Below the pieces are notes generated by a model, which made no database searches, was not told the DNA's origin, and saw only the letters and a program-made list of their open reading frames with translations. Below are positions 15,999-24,533 of a stretch of DNA of 64,000 bases, piece by piece. The stretch's first letter is position 1. Each line of letters starts with the position of its first letter. The stretch is from Bacillota bacterium (lineage in GTDB: Bacteria; Bacillota; Sulfobacillia; JACIYH01), in assembly GCA_030019365.1 (NCBI GenBank), contig JASEFA010000002.1, positions 18,046-82,045 on the forward strand, given 5' to 3'. The translations under genes were made by a program, and so were the position numbers.

Positions 15999-16845
15999 CC
16001 CCGGGCGATTCTCTGCGGCCTCCACGGCCTCGCCAGGGGGCGCCGTTACTGTCCGCTGGTGATTTCCCCGCCTCAGGGAGGGCACTGCCTCGGAGCACGC
16101 TGTGGTCGTGGGTGTACTGGTCGCCATAAGGCCGCAGGCGCCTGGGCACCAGCTTGACGAAGGAGGAGGCCAGGAACTGGTCCGGATCCAGGTCGAAGAA
16201 CCGGCAGTATTGCGATACGTCTTCCTGCACCTGACTCCAGTCCGCGTCTTCCAGTTCGCACACGCGCACGTCCGGTGATAGGCGATCCGCGCTGGCTCCT
16301 CCCCGCAGGCAGATAGCCCCGCCGTGCATGCCCGCTCCCGTCCAGTCTCCGGTAATCGTTCCCAGTACGACTATGCGCCCACCCGCCATGTACTCACCCA
16401 GGAAACCCCCGGCCGCACCGCCGATGACGAGCACGGGGCACCGGTCGCCCGCAGCCTTCATGTTTATGCCGGCCCTGTAACCCACGTCACCCCGGATGTA
16501 TACCCGCCCGCCCCGCATGGCATAGCAGAGCACGTTGCGGGCGTCGCCGTGGACCACGATCTCACCGCCGCTCATGGTGTTGGCAACGGCATCCTGGACA
16601 TTGCCGATCACCCTGATGTGGGGCCCATCCATAAAGGCCCCCAGGTCGTTCCCCGGGACCCCCCGCACCACGACGGAGGCGTCCCCGGCCAGGCCCGCAG
16701 CTATGTAACGCTGACCGCAGACGCCCTCCACGTAGATCCTCCGTGCCCCCCCGGCCACCGCCTGGCGGATATTCCTGCCCAGCTCGCGGAAGTCCATCCC
16801 GCCTGCGCAGATCGTGTACGCGCCTCCGCTGTCGGCACTGCCCAT
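15973..16845 (-). CDS. Glutamate synthase GXGXG-domain subunit
   Basis: A 290-residue stand-alone version of the C-terminal beta-helix domain of glutamate synthase, with the repeated glycine pattern seen in GNDLGAFMDG, GDVGYRAGINM and GGAAGGFLGEYMAGG. In archaea and some anaerobes the large subunit is split into three genes for the amidotransferase, synthase and GXGXG domains; all three are here. Start ATG 16845 has AGGTGA upstream, about 40 bases after the synthase subunit gene. A closely related split complex, N-methylglutamate synthase, has the same three domains and is the main alternative. The 3' end overlaps the plus-strand ABC permease gene by 26 bases. Confidence 0.87.
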   Translation of the reverse strand: MGSADSGGAYTICAGGMDFRELGRNIRQAVAGGARRIYVEGVCGQRYIAAGLAGDASVVVRGVPGNDLGAFMDGPHIRVIGNVQDAVANTMSGGEIVVHGDARNVLCYAMRGGRVYIRGDVGYRAGINMKAAGDRCPVLVIGGAAGGFLGEYMAGGRIVVLGTITGDWTGAGMHGGAICLRGGASADRLSPDVRVCELEDADWSQVQEDVSQYCRFFDLDPDQFLASSFVKLVPRRLRPYGDQYTHDHSVLRGSALPEAGKSPADSNGAPWRGRGGRRESPGVRPGFPGG

Positions 16846-16885
16846 TGAGATCACCTCGCTGCCTCGCAAAATGCCCAGAGATCCT

Positions 16886-18391
16886 TCACCTGCCTGCGGG
16901 CTGCACGCCGAGAATGTCCAGGGTCAACGAGTCCAGGCCCAGCCCGCGCAACCGGTCCCGGTTGCCCCGCAGGCTCTCGATGGCGTTGATGCCCATGGCC
17001 CCGAGCATCTCCTTTATCTCCAGGCCCCAGGCCCGCAGGAGGTTACCCAACCGGAGAGCCGCTGCCTCCGGGTCGAGGCGGCTGGCCAGCTCCGGATCCT
17101 GCGTGGTGATGCCCCACGCGCACCTGCCCGTGTAGCACCTCTGGCAGAGGCGGCATCCCAGGGCTACCAGAGCAGCGGTACCGATGGCCACCGCGTCCGC
17201 ACCCAGGGCAATGGCCTTCAGCGCATCAGCGGCGCTGCGGATGCCGCCGCTCGCCACGAGCGACACCAGGTGCCGGATGCCTTCCTCCCGCAGCCGCCGG
17301 TCCACTGCCGCCAGGGCAACCTCCAGGGGGATACCCAGGTGGTCCCGCACAACCAGGGGTGACGCACCGGTCCCGCCCCGGAAACCGTCGATGGTGATGA
17401 AGTCAGCCCCTGCCCTGACGATGCCGCTTGCTATGGCGGCCACGTTGTGTACGGCGGCGATCTTCACCCCTACCGCCTTCTGGTAGTCCACGGCCTCCTT
17501 GATGGCGTAGATGAGCTGGCGCAGGTCTTCGATCGAGTAGATGTCGTGGTGCGGGGCAGGGGAGATGGCGTCCGTGCCCACCGGGATCATGCGGGTGGCC
17601 GCTATCTGGGGCGTCACCTTCTCCCCCGGCAGGTGCCCGCCGATGCCGGGTTTGGCCCCCTGCCCGATCTTTATCTCGACTGCCGCCGCCGCCCGGAAGT
17701 AATCGGGGTCGACGCCGAACCGGCCCGATGCGCACTGGACGATGATGCGGTCGCCACAGGACAGCAGGTCCCGGTGCAGGCCGCCTTCCCCCGAGTTCAT
17801 GAACGTACCCATCTCGCGGGCAGCCATGGCCAGAGCGCGGTGCACGTCGAGGCTCACCGCCCCGTACGACATGGCCGCGAACATGATGGGGATCTCCAGC
17901 TCGAGCTGTGGCTGCAGAGCCTCACCCGGTACCAGCCTGTCCGGCTTCCTCCCCAGGTAGGTCCGTAACTCCATGGGCTCCCTCAAGGGATCGATGGAGG
18001 GATTGGTAACCTGGGCGGCGTCCAGCAGGAGATGATCCCACAGGATGGGGTAGGGCTTGTCGTTGCCGCATCCGGTCAGGCTCTTCGCGCCGCTGGCGGC
18101 CTGCTGCCATATGCCGCGGACCGCCCACTCCGGCCAGAAACCGTTGGGCTTCAGGGGCCAGAGGTTCGGCGCCACCGAAATGGCCCCCGCGGGGCAGACG
18201 GCCGCACAGCGCAGGCAACCGGCGCAGCTGCCCTCCTGCGGCGTCACCCGTTCCTGGAAGCTCAAGGCACCAAAAGAGCATTGCCGCACGCACAGGTGGC
18301 AGGACCTGCAGCGGGCCTCGTCCACCCTGACACTGAATTGGGGTGGAACGTAGGACGCGTGGCGCATCCTGTCCCGGATGGCGCCGCTCAT
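16886..18391 (-). CDS. Glutamate synthase central/FMN subunit with N-terminal ferredoxin domain
   Basis: Catalytic subunit of a split glutamate synthase, 501 residues, which binds FMN and makes glutamate from 2-oxoglutarate and ammonia tunnelled from the amidotransferase. An N-terminal domain carries two [4Fe-4S] motifs (CRSCHLCVRQCSF and CAGCLRCAAVCPA). The TIM-barrel synthase domain follows (SGEGGLHRDLL, IGQGAKPGIGGHLPG, TIDGFRGGTGASP). Near the end is a three-cysteine [3Fe-4S]-type motif CRLCQRCYTGRCAWG. The added ferredoxin domain is the archaeal-type arrangement. No NAD(P)H-binding GltD subunit is nearby, so electrons probably come from ferredoxin. Start ATG 18391 overlaps the previous stop (ATGA). 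Confidence 0.92.
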   Translation of the reverse strand: MSGAIRDRMRHASYVPPQFSVRVDEARCRSCHLCVRQCSFGALSFQERVTPQEGSCAGCLRCAAVCPAGAISVAPNLWPLKPNGFWPEWAVRGIWQQAASGAKSLTGCGNDKPYPILWDHLLLDAAQVTNPSIDPLREPMELRTYLGRKPDRLVPGEALQPQLELEIPIMFAAMSYGAVSLDVHRALAMAAREMGTFMNSGEGGLHRDLLSCGDRIIVQCASGRFGVDPDYFRAAAAVEIKIGQGAKPGIGGHLPGEKVTPQIAATRMIPVGTDAISPAPHHDIYSIEDLRQLIYAIKEAVDYQKAVGVKIAAVHNVAAIASGIVRAGADFITIDGFRGGTGASPLVVRDHLGIPLEVALAAVDRRLREEGIRHLVSLVASGGIRSAADALKAIALGADAVAIGTAALVALGCRLCQRCYTGRCAWGITTQDPELASRLDPEAAALRLGNLLRAWGLEIKEMLGAMGINAIESLRGNRDRLRGLGLDSLTLDILGVQPAGR

Positions 18392-19563
18392 GATCGCGCC
18401 ACCCCCACGGAAACGGCGACCTGCGGCCGCCCCACCTCGACCATGATCGGCTCCCCCGCGAGGGGAGCCCAAACCCTGTCGGGGCCCGAGCAGACGGCGC
18501 GGATGGCCGCTTCCTCAGAGGCGAGGTAAGACAGGTCGCCCCGGGTAGCTGCCACCAGCGGCCTCAGCATAAGGCGGTCGGTAAGCCCAACCAACCCGCG
18601 GGAGTGCCCCAATATGGTAGTGAACGGGCCGTTCAGCAGGGCTCCCGCGTATACGATGCGGGCAGCACGGAGCAGCGCCGCCTGATCCCCCGACCCGTCC
18701 AGCTCCTTCCAGAAGGGAGGGGTGAGGACGCGGCATGCAACTTCCAGGGCCAGGCCGTGCCTGCGCACCAGCAGGTCAACCAGGTAGACGATCACCTCGG
18801 TGTCGGTCAGCAGTGTGCACCTGTACCCGAACGACTCCACGTAGCGGCGGTTGGTCCCGTAAGACGACAGTTCCCCGTTATGCACCACCGACCATTCCAG
18901 CAGCGAGAACGGGTGTGCCCCGCCCCACCAGCCAGGGGTGTTGGTGGGAAACCGGGAGTGCCCCAGCCAGGAGTAACCCCGGTACTGGTCGAGCATGAAG
19001 AAGTCTGCCACTGCCTCCGGGTGACCGACCGCCTTGAACACGCCCATCTCCCTGCCGCTGGAAAAGACAAACGCCCCCGGAATCCCGGTGTTGATCTCCA
19101 TCACCGCCCGCACCACGTACTCGTCCGGACCGCACCACTCGCGCTGTGCCCGTTCGGCCGGGCGTTCGTCCCAGGAGTGCGCGGCTACCTCTTCCGGCAG
19201 CCTGAGAAAGTAGCGCCAGAGCATGGGGGCCCCGGGCAGGACTCCGGGCCGGGTGGGGATGGGTTCCGCAGCATCCACCTGAAACCTCGCCCGCAGCAGA
19301 TCCTCGGTCGCCGTGCGGGCCTGGCCGTCCTCATACATGAGGTGGAACACGTAACACTCTGCCAGGTCCGCATATATCCCGTAGGCGGCAAATCCCGCCC
19401 CCAGGCCATTGGTGCGTTCGGGCATGGCGCAGACCATGCACGCGACCGTGGCCCCCGAAATGAGCCGTCCCCTCGTGCTCGCCACGGCGGCAACCCCGCA
19501 CCCGGACGGGATGCGCATCCCGTCCGCAGTCTCACCCCGGCGCAGCCCAACTCTGGCTCCCAT
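18388..19563 (-). CDS. Glutamate synthase class II glutamine amidotransferase subunit
   Basis: Class II amidotransferase of 391 residues that hydrolyses glutamine to deliver ammonia. The catalytic cysteine must become N-terminal; the candidate is Cys in RIPSGCGVAAV. ATG 19563 has a strong GGGAGGGAGG site and would leave a propeptide of about 21 residues to be cleaved, as glutamate synthases do. ATG 19518 would place the cysteine seven residues from the start. Other family motifs are LGHSRFPTNTPGWWGGAHPF and the WSVVHNGELSSYG loop. It is the first gene of the operon and is preceded by a long leader with a riboswitch and terminator. Confidence 0.9.
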   Translation of the reverse strand: MGARVGLRRGETADGMRIPSGCGVAAVASTRGRLISGATVACMVCAMPERTNGLGAGFAAYGIYADLAECYVFHLMYEDGQARTATEDLLRARFQVDAAEPIPTRPGVLPGAPMLWRYFLRLPEEVAAHSWDERPAERAQREWCGPDEYVVRAVMEINTGIPGAFVFSSGREMGVFKAVGHPEAVADFFMLDQYRGYSWLGHSRFPTNTPGWWGGAHPFSLLEWSVVHNGELSSYGTNRRYVESFGYRCTLLTDTEVIVYLVDLLVRRHGLALEVACRVLTPPFWKELDGSGDQAALLRAARIVYAGALLNGPFTTILGHSRGLVGLTDRLMLRPLVAATRGDLSYLASEEAAIRAVCSGPDRVWAPLAGEPIMVEVGRPQVAVSVGVARS

Positions 19564-19663
19564 CCCTACCGTCCTCCCTCCCGTCGCGTCTGCCGGGTGC
19601 TCCCCGCCCCCACATGCTGTCTTCGCCTTGCAGAAGGCTGTGGGGCTGTCACCCGAGGATAAG

Positions 19664-19707
19664 AAAAACCCGCGCGGAATTCCGACAGACGGAACCTTCC
19701 GCTCGGG
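19664..19707 (-). terminator. Attenuator terminator before the glutamate synthase operon
   Basis: On the minus strand CCCGAGCGGAA pairs with TTCCGCGCGGG (one mismatch) and five T residues follow (19668-19664), a good intrinsic terminator about 100 bases before the first gene. Its 5' arm lies in the last conserved stretch of the riboswitch aptamer, so ligand binding should prevent terminator formation and turn the operon on. Confidence 0.8.
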
Positions 19708-19835
19708 TCTTCTACTACCCACGGTGTTGCAGCATCCGCTGCATTGCGCCGCTTGGTCCAGACCATTCCCCGGCTGCAGCACGCCAGACCGGCCTGGAAA
19801 TGCGGAACCCTAGGCGCACTCCCGCCCCAGCACTG
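19696..19835 (-). promoter_or_regulatory. ykkC-class riboswitch, probably the ppGpp-sensing subtype
   Basis: The leader contains, in order and spacing, the ykkC-family landmarks: CTAGGGTTCCG (about 19814-19804), a GGTC...GACCAAGCGG element, and ACACCGTGGGTAGTAGAAG followed by ACCCGAGCGGAAGG. ykkC RNAs fall into guanidine-, ppGpp- and PRPP-binding subtypes. The ppGpp subtype is the one reported before amino-acid biosynthesis genes such as glutamate synthase, so the gene context favours ppGpp. The class is recognised from conserved sequence; the ligand is inferred from context. A covariance-model search would settle both. Confidence 0.65.
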
Positions 19836-19871
19836 CGATTTGGCCCCAGATCCATATTCCTTTTGATGCGA

Positions 19872-19900
19872 ATTCTAGTCACATCTGGAGGCAATGTCAA
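19872..19900 (-). promoter_or_regulatory. Promoter of the glutamate synthase operon
   Basis: On the minus strand a perfect -35 TTGACA (19900-19895) and -10 TAGAAT (19877-19872) lie 17 bases apart, giving a transcript start near 19865 and a leader of about 300 bases. The sequence between this promoter and the end of the DUF1015 gene (19901-20027) shows nothing else I can identify. Confidence 0.85.
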
Positions 19901-20027
19901 TATCCTGCGTCAGGTTCCCTGACAAGATCTGAGCTCCTGCCGCTCAAGTGGCTAAACATACGATTTCGCGCATAGTAAATCTCTGGCACCATTCCAAGAA
20001 AACAGATGCCAGGAGGCAATTCCCCCC

Positions 20028-21290
20028 TCAGCCGTCCAGGTCGCACACCAGGAGCCCGGCGGGCACCTTGGGGTGGAAATAGGTGGTCTTCCGGGGGAAC
20101 CGGTAACCCTCCCGAGCCTTGCGGAATACCTCGCCCACCGAGACAGCAGGGACCAGGAAAGTGACCTCGGCCTGCCCGGCCAGGACCTCGTCCAGGGCGT
20201 AAGCCGCATCCCTGGTGTACTCCACGGCCCGGGCGGCACCCGCCTCACCATCAGCCGTCGGCCCCTGCGTCGCCCGCTGCGTTGCCCCCTGCCCCCCGTG
20301 CACGACGCCATCCAGCACCCTCAGGGCCTCAGCCGTCTCGCCCTGATAGCTCAGCACCCGTGCCCCACCTGCGGTCACCGCCGCCAAGGATACCAGGCCA
20401 GAACGAGAGGATACGAGGGACTCCAAGCGTGCCCACCAGGCAGCCGCCCCTGCCCGAGGGGCACGGGCGACGACCTCCGCGCAGCCGAACGCGGCAGCCA
20501 CGGCGTCGACGAGACCCTCGGCACCGCCCGGGCCCGCCCTGCGCACGAGGCGATGGGTGGGCAGTACCAGCAGCCCCGGATCAGCTGTGGATACGAGGGC
20601 AGCCAGCACACGCTCGTGCCGTTCTTCCCCCGTTTCCTCCGCGAACCGGCGCGCGGACTCGTAACGGTGATGCCCGTCGGCGATCACGGCGGGCAGGGGA
20701 GCCACAACCCCGGTTACCCGGGCGACCGCGTCCTCCTTCAGGCGCCACACCCGCAAAACCTCTTCCCCTGTGTGCACCTCCAGTTCGGGCGGTCTCCCCG
20801 CCACCCCGGAACGCAGCGCTGACGCCACCCGGCCGTGGGGGTCTTCGTACAGGACGAGAATGGGGCTGAACTGGGCGTGGCAGGCACGCAGCAGCTCCAG
20901 GCGATCCTGTTTGGGCACGGCCATCGTCTCTTCGTGAGCCATGACGCCGGGCGCCAGGCAACCCACCAGGGCGGCGCGGACCAGGTGGCGGCCCTCGTGG
21001 AAGAAGGCGTGCTCGCAGACGTAGAGGGATGGCACCTCATCCTGCACCAGGATACCCTCTCGGCGCCATGCCTCCCACAGCGCTGCGGCCCGGCAGTACC
21101 GGTCAGCAGGGCTTTCCGCGCTTGGGATATGGAGTTCAAGGCGGACGGAGTTGTACGGATGCCGTTCCGCAAGGCCGCCCGCCGCTTCCCCGTCCACCAC
21201 ATCGTAGGGCGGTGAAATCAGAGCACCGAGATCCACTCCCACGCGCCGGGGGTCGTAGTGAACCGCCCGGAAAGGCATAAGTCGCGGCAT
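20028..21290 (-). CDS. DUF1015 family protein
   Basis: A 420-residue protein of the DUF1015 family, of unknown function. Family features are the start MPRLMPFRAVHYDP, the motif LISPPYDVVDG, a central AHEETMAVPKQDRLELLRA, and the highly conserved VIADGHHRYESARRFAEE. The DGHHR motif resembles one found in ParB-fold free-serine kinases, a weak hint only. It is the third gene of the serine operon, 12 bases after serA, and so should be under the same serine T-box. Such genes are often found beside serA in other anaerobes. Start ATG 21290 follows GGGGGA; GTG 21296 is an alternative. A role in serine metabolism is an inference from context. Confidence 0.85.
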   Translation of the reverse strand: MPRLMPFRAVHYDPRRVGVDLGALISPPYDVVDGEAAGGLAERHPYNSVRLELHIPSAESPADRYCRAAALWEAWRREGILVQDEVPSLYVCEHAFFHEGRHLVRAALVGCLAPGVMAHEETMAVPKQDRLELLRACHAQFSPILVLYEDPHGRVASALRSGVAGRPPELEVHTGEEVLRVWRLKEDAVARVTGVVAPLPAVIADGHHRYESARRFAEETGEERHERVLAALVSTADPGLLVLPTHRLVRRAGPGGAEGLVDAVAAAFGCAEVVARAPRAGAAAWWARLESLVSSRSGLVSLAAVTAGGARVLSYQGETAEALRVLDGVVHGGQGATQRATQGPTADGEAGAARAVEYTRDAAYALDEVLAGQAEVTFLVPAVSVGEVFRKAREGYRFPRKTTYFHPKVPAGLLVCDLDG

Positions 21291-21302
21291 CCTCACTCCC
21301 CC

Positions 21303-22892
21303 TCACGCCGGCCGGTGCAGGTACACGGGACGGGCGGAAATGACGCCCCGCACCCGGGCGATGCGGGCAAGGGCCTCGGGGGGCGCGGGAGAGTCCATGC
21401 CCAGCACCATGATGGCCTCTCCGCCTCGCGCCAGTCTCGCCACCTGCATGCCGGAGATGTTCACGCCGGCTTCCCCCAGGATGGTGCCCACCTGACCGAT
21501 GATGCCCGGCTGGTCCACGTGGGGGCAGACCAGCATGAACTCGGCCAGGGGGGTATCTGTACGATATCCGTCTATGCGCACCAGGCGCGGTTCCCCCCGG
21601 GGGGACAGGCTCCCGGCCACGCTCCGCTCGCCCCGACTGGTGACCGTGGAGACAGATATCTCACCCGGGTAGCCGTCGCCTTCATCCATCCTCACCTCGC
21701 TGACCCGGATTCCCCTCTCCCGGGCCAGCAGGGGGGCGTTCACCGCGTTGACATGGTCCTGCAGGAGAGGACGAAGCAGCCCCTTGAGCACGGCGGAGAG
21801 CAGGGGACGAGTGTCCATCCTCGCCACCTCGCCCGACCAGGCCACGCGCACGCCGCCGATCATGCCTTCTGACCACCCGGCCGAAAAGGCACCCAGAGTT
21901 TCCGCCAGCGGCAGCAGGGGGGCAAGGCGCTGGCCGTCTTCGGGGGCGGGAGCGGGCACGTTGACGGCGGTGGGTACCAGTTCTCCCCTGAGCACGGCCA
22001 GCACGGCGCGGGCCGTTTCCACGGCCACGCTCGCCTGGGCCTCGGCGGTGGAAGCACCCAGGTGGGGAGTGATCACCACGTTGTCCAGGCCCAAAAGGGG
22101 ATGGTCGGGCGGAGGGGGCTCCGACGCCAGCACGTCCAGCGCCGCCCCTGCCACCTCTCCCTCCCGGAGCGCTCGGGCCAGGGCCTCCTCGTCCACCACA
22201 CCGCCTCGGGAGCAGTTGATGATGTGCACTCCCGGCTTCATCCGCGAGATGGCCTCCTCGCCGATCAGGCCCTGCGTTTCCCGGGTCAGGGGGACGTGCA
22301 CACTGATGAAGTCCGCGGCAGGGAAAATGACGGCGGGCTCAGCCGGGATTACACCCACGGCCTCCATGCGCTCGGGCGAGACGGCGGGGTCATATGCCAT
22401 CACCTTCATCCCCAGGGCCAGGGCCCGCCTGGCCACCTCGGAACCGATCCGTCCCAAACCGAGTAACCCCAGGGTCTTGCCCCGCACTTCCGTCCCCAGG
22501 AAGCGGCTCCTCTCCCACTTCCCCGATCTGGCGTGCAGGTGGGCCTGGGGGATCCTGCGGGCCAGGGAGAGGATAAGGCCGATGGTGTGCTCGGCCACGG
22601 CCACCGTGTTTCCACCCGGAGCGTTCACGACCACGATGCCCGCGCGGGTGGCTGCTTCCAGGTCAATGTTGTCAACTCCTACCCCCGCCCGTCCGATCAC
22701 CCGCAGCCGGGGCGCCGCCGCAATCGCGCGGGAGGTGACACGGGTGGAACTGCGCACCAGTATCCCGTCGTACTCGCCGATGCGCTCGATCAGCTGCTCC
22801 TCGCGCAGGGGCCCGCAGACGTCAACCTCTGCCTCCTCCCTGAGGACCTTAACCCCTTCCTCCGCTATACCGTCGGTTACCAGGATGCGCAT
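21303..22892 (-). CDS. serA: D-3-phosphoglycerate dehydrogenase
   Basis: First enzyme of serine synthesis, oxidising 3-phosphoglycerate to 3-phosphohydroxypyruvate with NAD. The 529-residue length is that of the long SerA type. Features in order: the substrate domain with SSTRVTSRAI and GRAGVGVDNIDL, the Rossmann glycine motif GLGRIGSEVARRAL, a catalytic region with NCSRGGVVDEEALARAL and TPHLGASTAEAQASVA, an intervening ASB domain (about 325-445), and a C-terminal ACT domain (HVDQPGIIGQVGTILGEAGV). Start ATG 22892 follows GGAAGG; GTG 22901 would overlap the previous stop. It lies between the aminotransferase and DUF1015 genes and is controlled by the T-box. Confidence 0.97.
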   Translation of the reverse strand: MRILVTDGIAEEGVKVLREEAEVDVCGPLREEQLIERIGEYDGILVRSSTRVTSRAIAAAPRLRVIGRAGVGVDNIDLEAATRAGIVVVNAPGGNTVAVAEHTIGLILSLARRIPQAHLHARSGKWERSRFLGTEVRGKTLGLLGLGRIGSEVARRALALGMKVMAYDPAVSPERMEAVGVIPAEPAVIFPAADFISVHVPLTRETQGLIGEEAISRMKPGVHIINCSRGGVVDEEALARALREGEVAGAALDVLASEPPPPDHPLLGLDNVVITPHLGASTAEAQASVAVETARAVLAVLRGELVPTAVNVPAPAPEDGQRLAPLLPLAETLGAFSAGWSEGMIGGVRVAWSGEVARMDTRPLLSAVLKGLLRPLLQDHVNAVNAPLLARERGIRVSEVRMDEGDGYPGEISVSTVTSRGERSVAGSLSPRGEPRLVRIDGYRTDTPLAEFMLVCPHVDQPGIIGQVGTILGEAGVNISGMQVARLARGGEAIMVLGMDSPAPPEALARIARVRGVISARPVYLHRPA

Positions 22893-22897
22893 GGCCC

Positions 22898-24052
22898 TCA
22901 CCCTTCCCAGCCGAACACTTCTTCGGCAGCAGCCACAGCCCGGCCGCGTTCAACCTCTGCCCCCAGATCCAGGCAGGCCATTTCCAGCGCGGCCAGCGTC
23001 ACCACCACATCCTGCCAGCTCACCTGGCCCACGTGACCGATGCGGAACACACGCCCGGCCAGCGGTCCCTGGCCCCCGGCCAGGATCACCCCGTACTTCT
23101 CCCGAAGGAGGCCGAGGAGCTTCTGCCCGTCGAGCCATGACGGCACCGTGACCGCGGTCACGGTGTGGGAAGCGCACTCGTCGCGGGCCAGGGTCCCGAG
23201 CCCCAGGGCGCGCACCCCCGCGCGCACGGCCCGGGCCACGGTGGCATGACGGCGGAGCACGCTCTCCAGGCCCTCGGATTCGAGCATCCGCAACGACTCC
23301 CGCAGGGCATACAGCAGGGACACGGCCGGGGTGTAGGGCGTTTGGGGCGTGGGGCGTTCCAGGAAGCGCCGCGCCGCCCCGAAACTCCAGTAAACGCTGC
23401 GGCAGGTGGTCCGGTTCGCCCTGTCCCACGCCCGGGGACTCACGGACACCACGGCCAGGCCGGGCGGAGCCATGAGACCCTTTTGGGAGGCTCCCACCAC
23501 CACGTCGATGCCCCAATCGTCCGTGCGCAGCTCGATGGCGCCCACCGAACTGATGGCATCCACCACGAACAGCACGTCGTCCCGGGGAATGGCAGCCCTG
23601 ATGGCGGGAAGGTCCATGGTCACCCCGGTAGAAGTCTCGTTGTGGGTCACCACCACCATCCCGATGGACGGATCCGCCTCCAGCGCCTCGCGCACGGACC
23701 CGGGGTCGACCGCAGTCCCCCACGCGAACTCCAGGGTGCGGACGCCGGCGCCGGCCACCCGCATGATTTCGGCAAAACGCGCTCCGAACTCGCCGGCCAC
23801 CGCCACCAGCACCCGCTCCCCCGGTCCCACCAGATTGGCGGCCACCGCCTCCATGGCCCCGGTACCGGCGGCGGGGAACACCAGCACGGTATGGCCCGTC
23901 ATGAACACGCGTCTCAGTCCGTCCGTCACTTCCCCGAGCAGGGCACCGAACTCGGGACCCCGGTGGTTGATCATGGGTGCCGCTTCGGCCAGCGCCGCCC
24001 GCGCCGGCACCGGCGTCGGCCCCGGGATCATGAGACACTGCCTTTGCAACAT
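22898..24052 (-). CDS. Class V aminotransferase (phosphoserine/serine-pyruvate type)
   Basis: PLP-dependent aminotransferase of 384 residues. With SerA in the same operon it most likely converts 3-phosphohydroxypyruvate to phosphoserine, as similar class V enzymes do where no classical SerC is present; a serine-glyoxylate or serine-pyruvate activity is possible. Motifs: IPGPTPVPARA at the start, NHRGPEF, the PLP lysine in VVVGASQKGLMAPPGLA, and FRIGHVGQV near the end. Start ATG 24052 is preceded by GGAGGT. First gene after the serine T-box leader. Confidence 0.9.
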   Translation of the reverse strand: MLQRQCLMIPGPTPVPARAALAEAAPMINHRGPEFGALLGEVTDGLRRVFMTGHTVLVFPAAGTGAMEAVAANLVGPGERVLVAVAGEFGARFAEIMRVAGAGVRTLEFAWGTAVDPGSVREALEADPSIGMVVVTHNETSTGVTMDLPAIRAAIPRDDVLFVVDAISSVGAIELRTDDWGIDVVVGASQKGLMAPPGLAVVSVSPRAWDRANRTTCRSVYWSFGAARRFLERPTPQTPYTPAVSLLYALRESLRMLESEGLESVLRRHATVARAVRAGVRALGLGTLARDECASHTVTAVTVPSWLDGQKLLGLLREKYGVILAGGQGPLAGRVFRIGHVGQVSWQDVVVTLAALEMACLDLGAEVERGRAVAAAEEVFGWEG

Positions 24053-24087
24053 GTCCTACCTCCTCTCCTAAACCGTCCCTTGCATGC

Positions 24088-24129
24088 AAAAAGCCACTCG
24101 CCACCCACTGATCGGGGACGAGAGGCTTT
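24088..24129 (-). terminator. T-box attenuator terminator
   Basis: On the minus strand AAGCC-CTCG pairs with CGAG-GGCTT across an 18-base loop region and a T-run follows, just after the T-box sequence and about 35 bases before the aminotransferase start. Uncharged tRNA binding should stabilise the alternative antiterminator and allow readthrough. Confidence 0.85.
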
Positions 24130-24356
24130 CTCCCGCGGTGCCACCCCGCTTGTCGCGCCGGAAAGCGCGCACTCCCGAAACCGAGCGCGCTCCGGCCGCG
24201 ACCCCTCATTGGGCGATAACGGGCCCTCCGTCCGGGCTTGGGCACCCGCCTTGTGCCTGCCCTCGGGGCTGGATTCCCCAGACGGGGGGCCAGCTCGCAC
24301 CTCCCGCTGGCTCTCTGATTCCCCACGCTTTCCAGGTACTGTGCCCCTCAACGGTT
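24130..24356 (-). promoter_or_regulatory. Serine-specific T-box leader
   Basis: A tRNA-sensing leader. Visible parts on the minus strand: the GGGGC/GCCCC base of Stem I, the AGTA of the specifier-loop E motif (24340-24337), the distal Stem I motif AGAGAG-CCAGC...GGTGCGAG-CTGG, a specifier UCC (24273-24271) preceded by GAA and followed by A, and the T-box sequence GGGTGGCACCGCGG (about 24146-24133). UCC is a serine codon. In addition, the UGGN bulge is UGGC, whose C would pair with the G discriminator base of tRNA-Ser, so two independent positions indicate serine. This agrees with the serine genes downstream. Confidence 0.93.
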
Positions 24357-24376
24357 CATCAGGCTACTTGGCGCAA

Positions 24377-24406
24377 AGTCTACCAGGTTTGCCGCCGAAA
24401 TGTCAA
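24377..24406 (-). promoter_or_regulatory. Promoter of the serine operon
   Basis: On the minus strand -35 TTGACA (24406-24401) and -10 TAGACT (24382-24377) are separated by 18 bases, a few bases upstream of the T-box Stem I. The sequence from 24407 to 24533 holds no other feature I can support. Confidence 0.75.
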
Positions 24407-24533
24407 CATGCAGGCCTCTATTCCTCTATCGTGATGGCGTCTATCGTCAGTGTACCGCAACTTCGCCCCACGCCCGCTCCGGCCGGGGCGGCTTGCACCG
24501 TGCCCCGGTCGACACCGTGGAGAAAGAAGCCGG

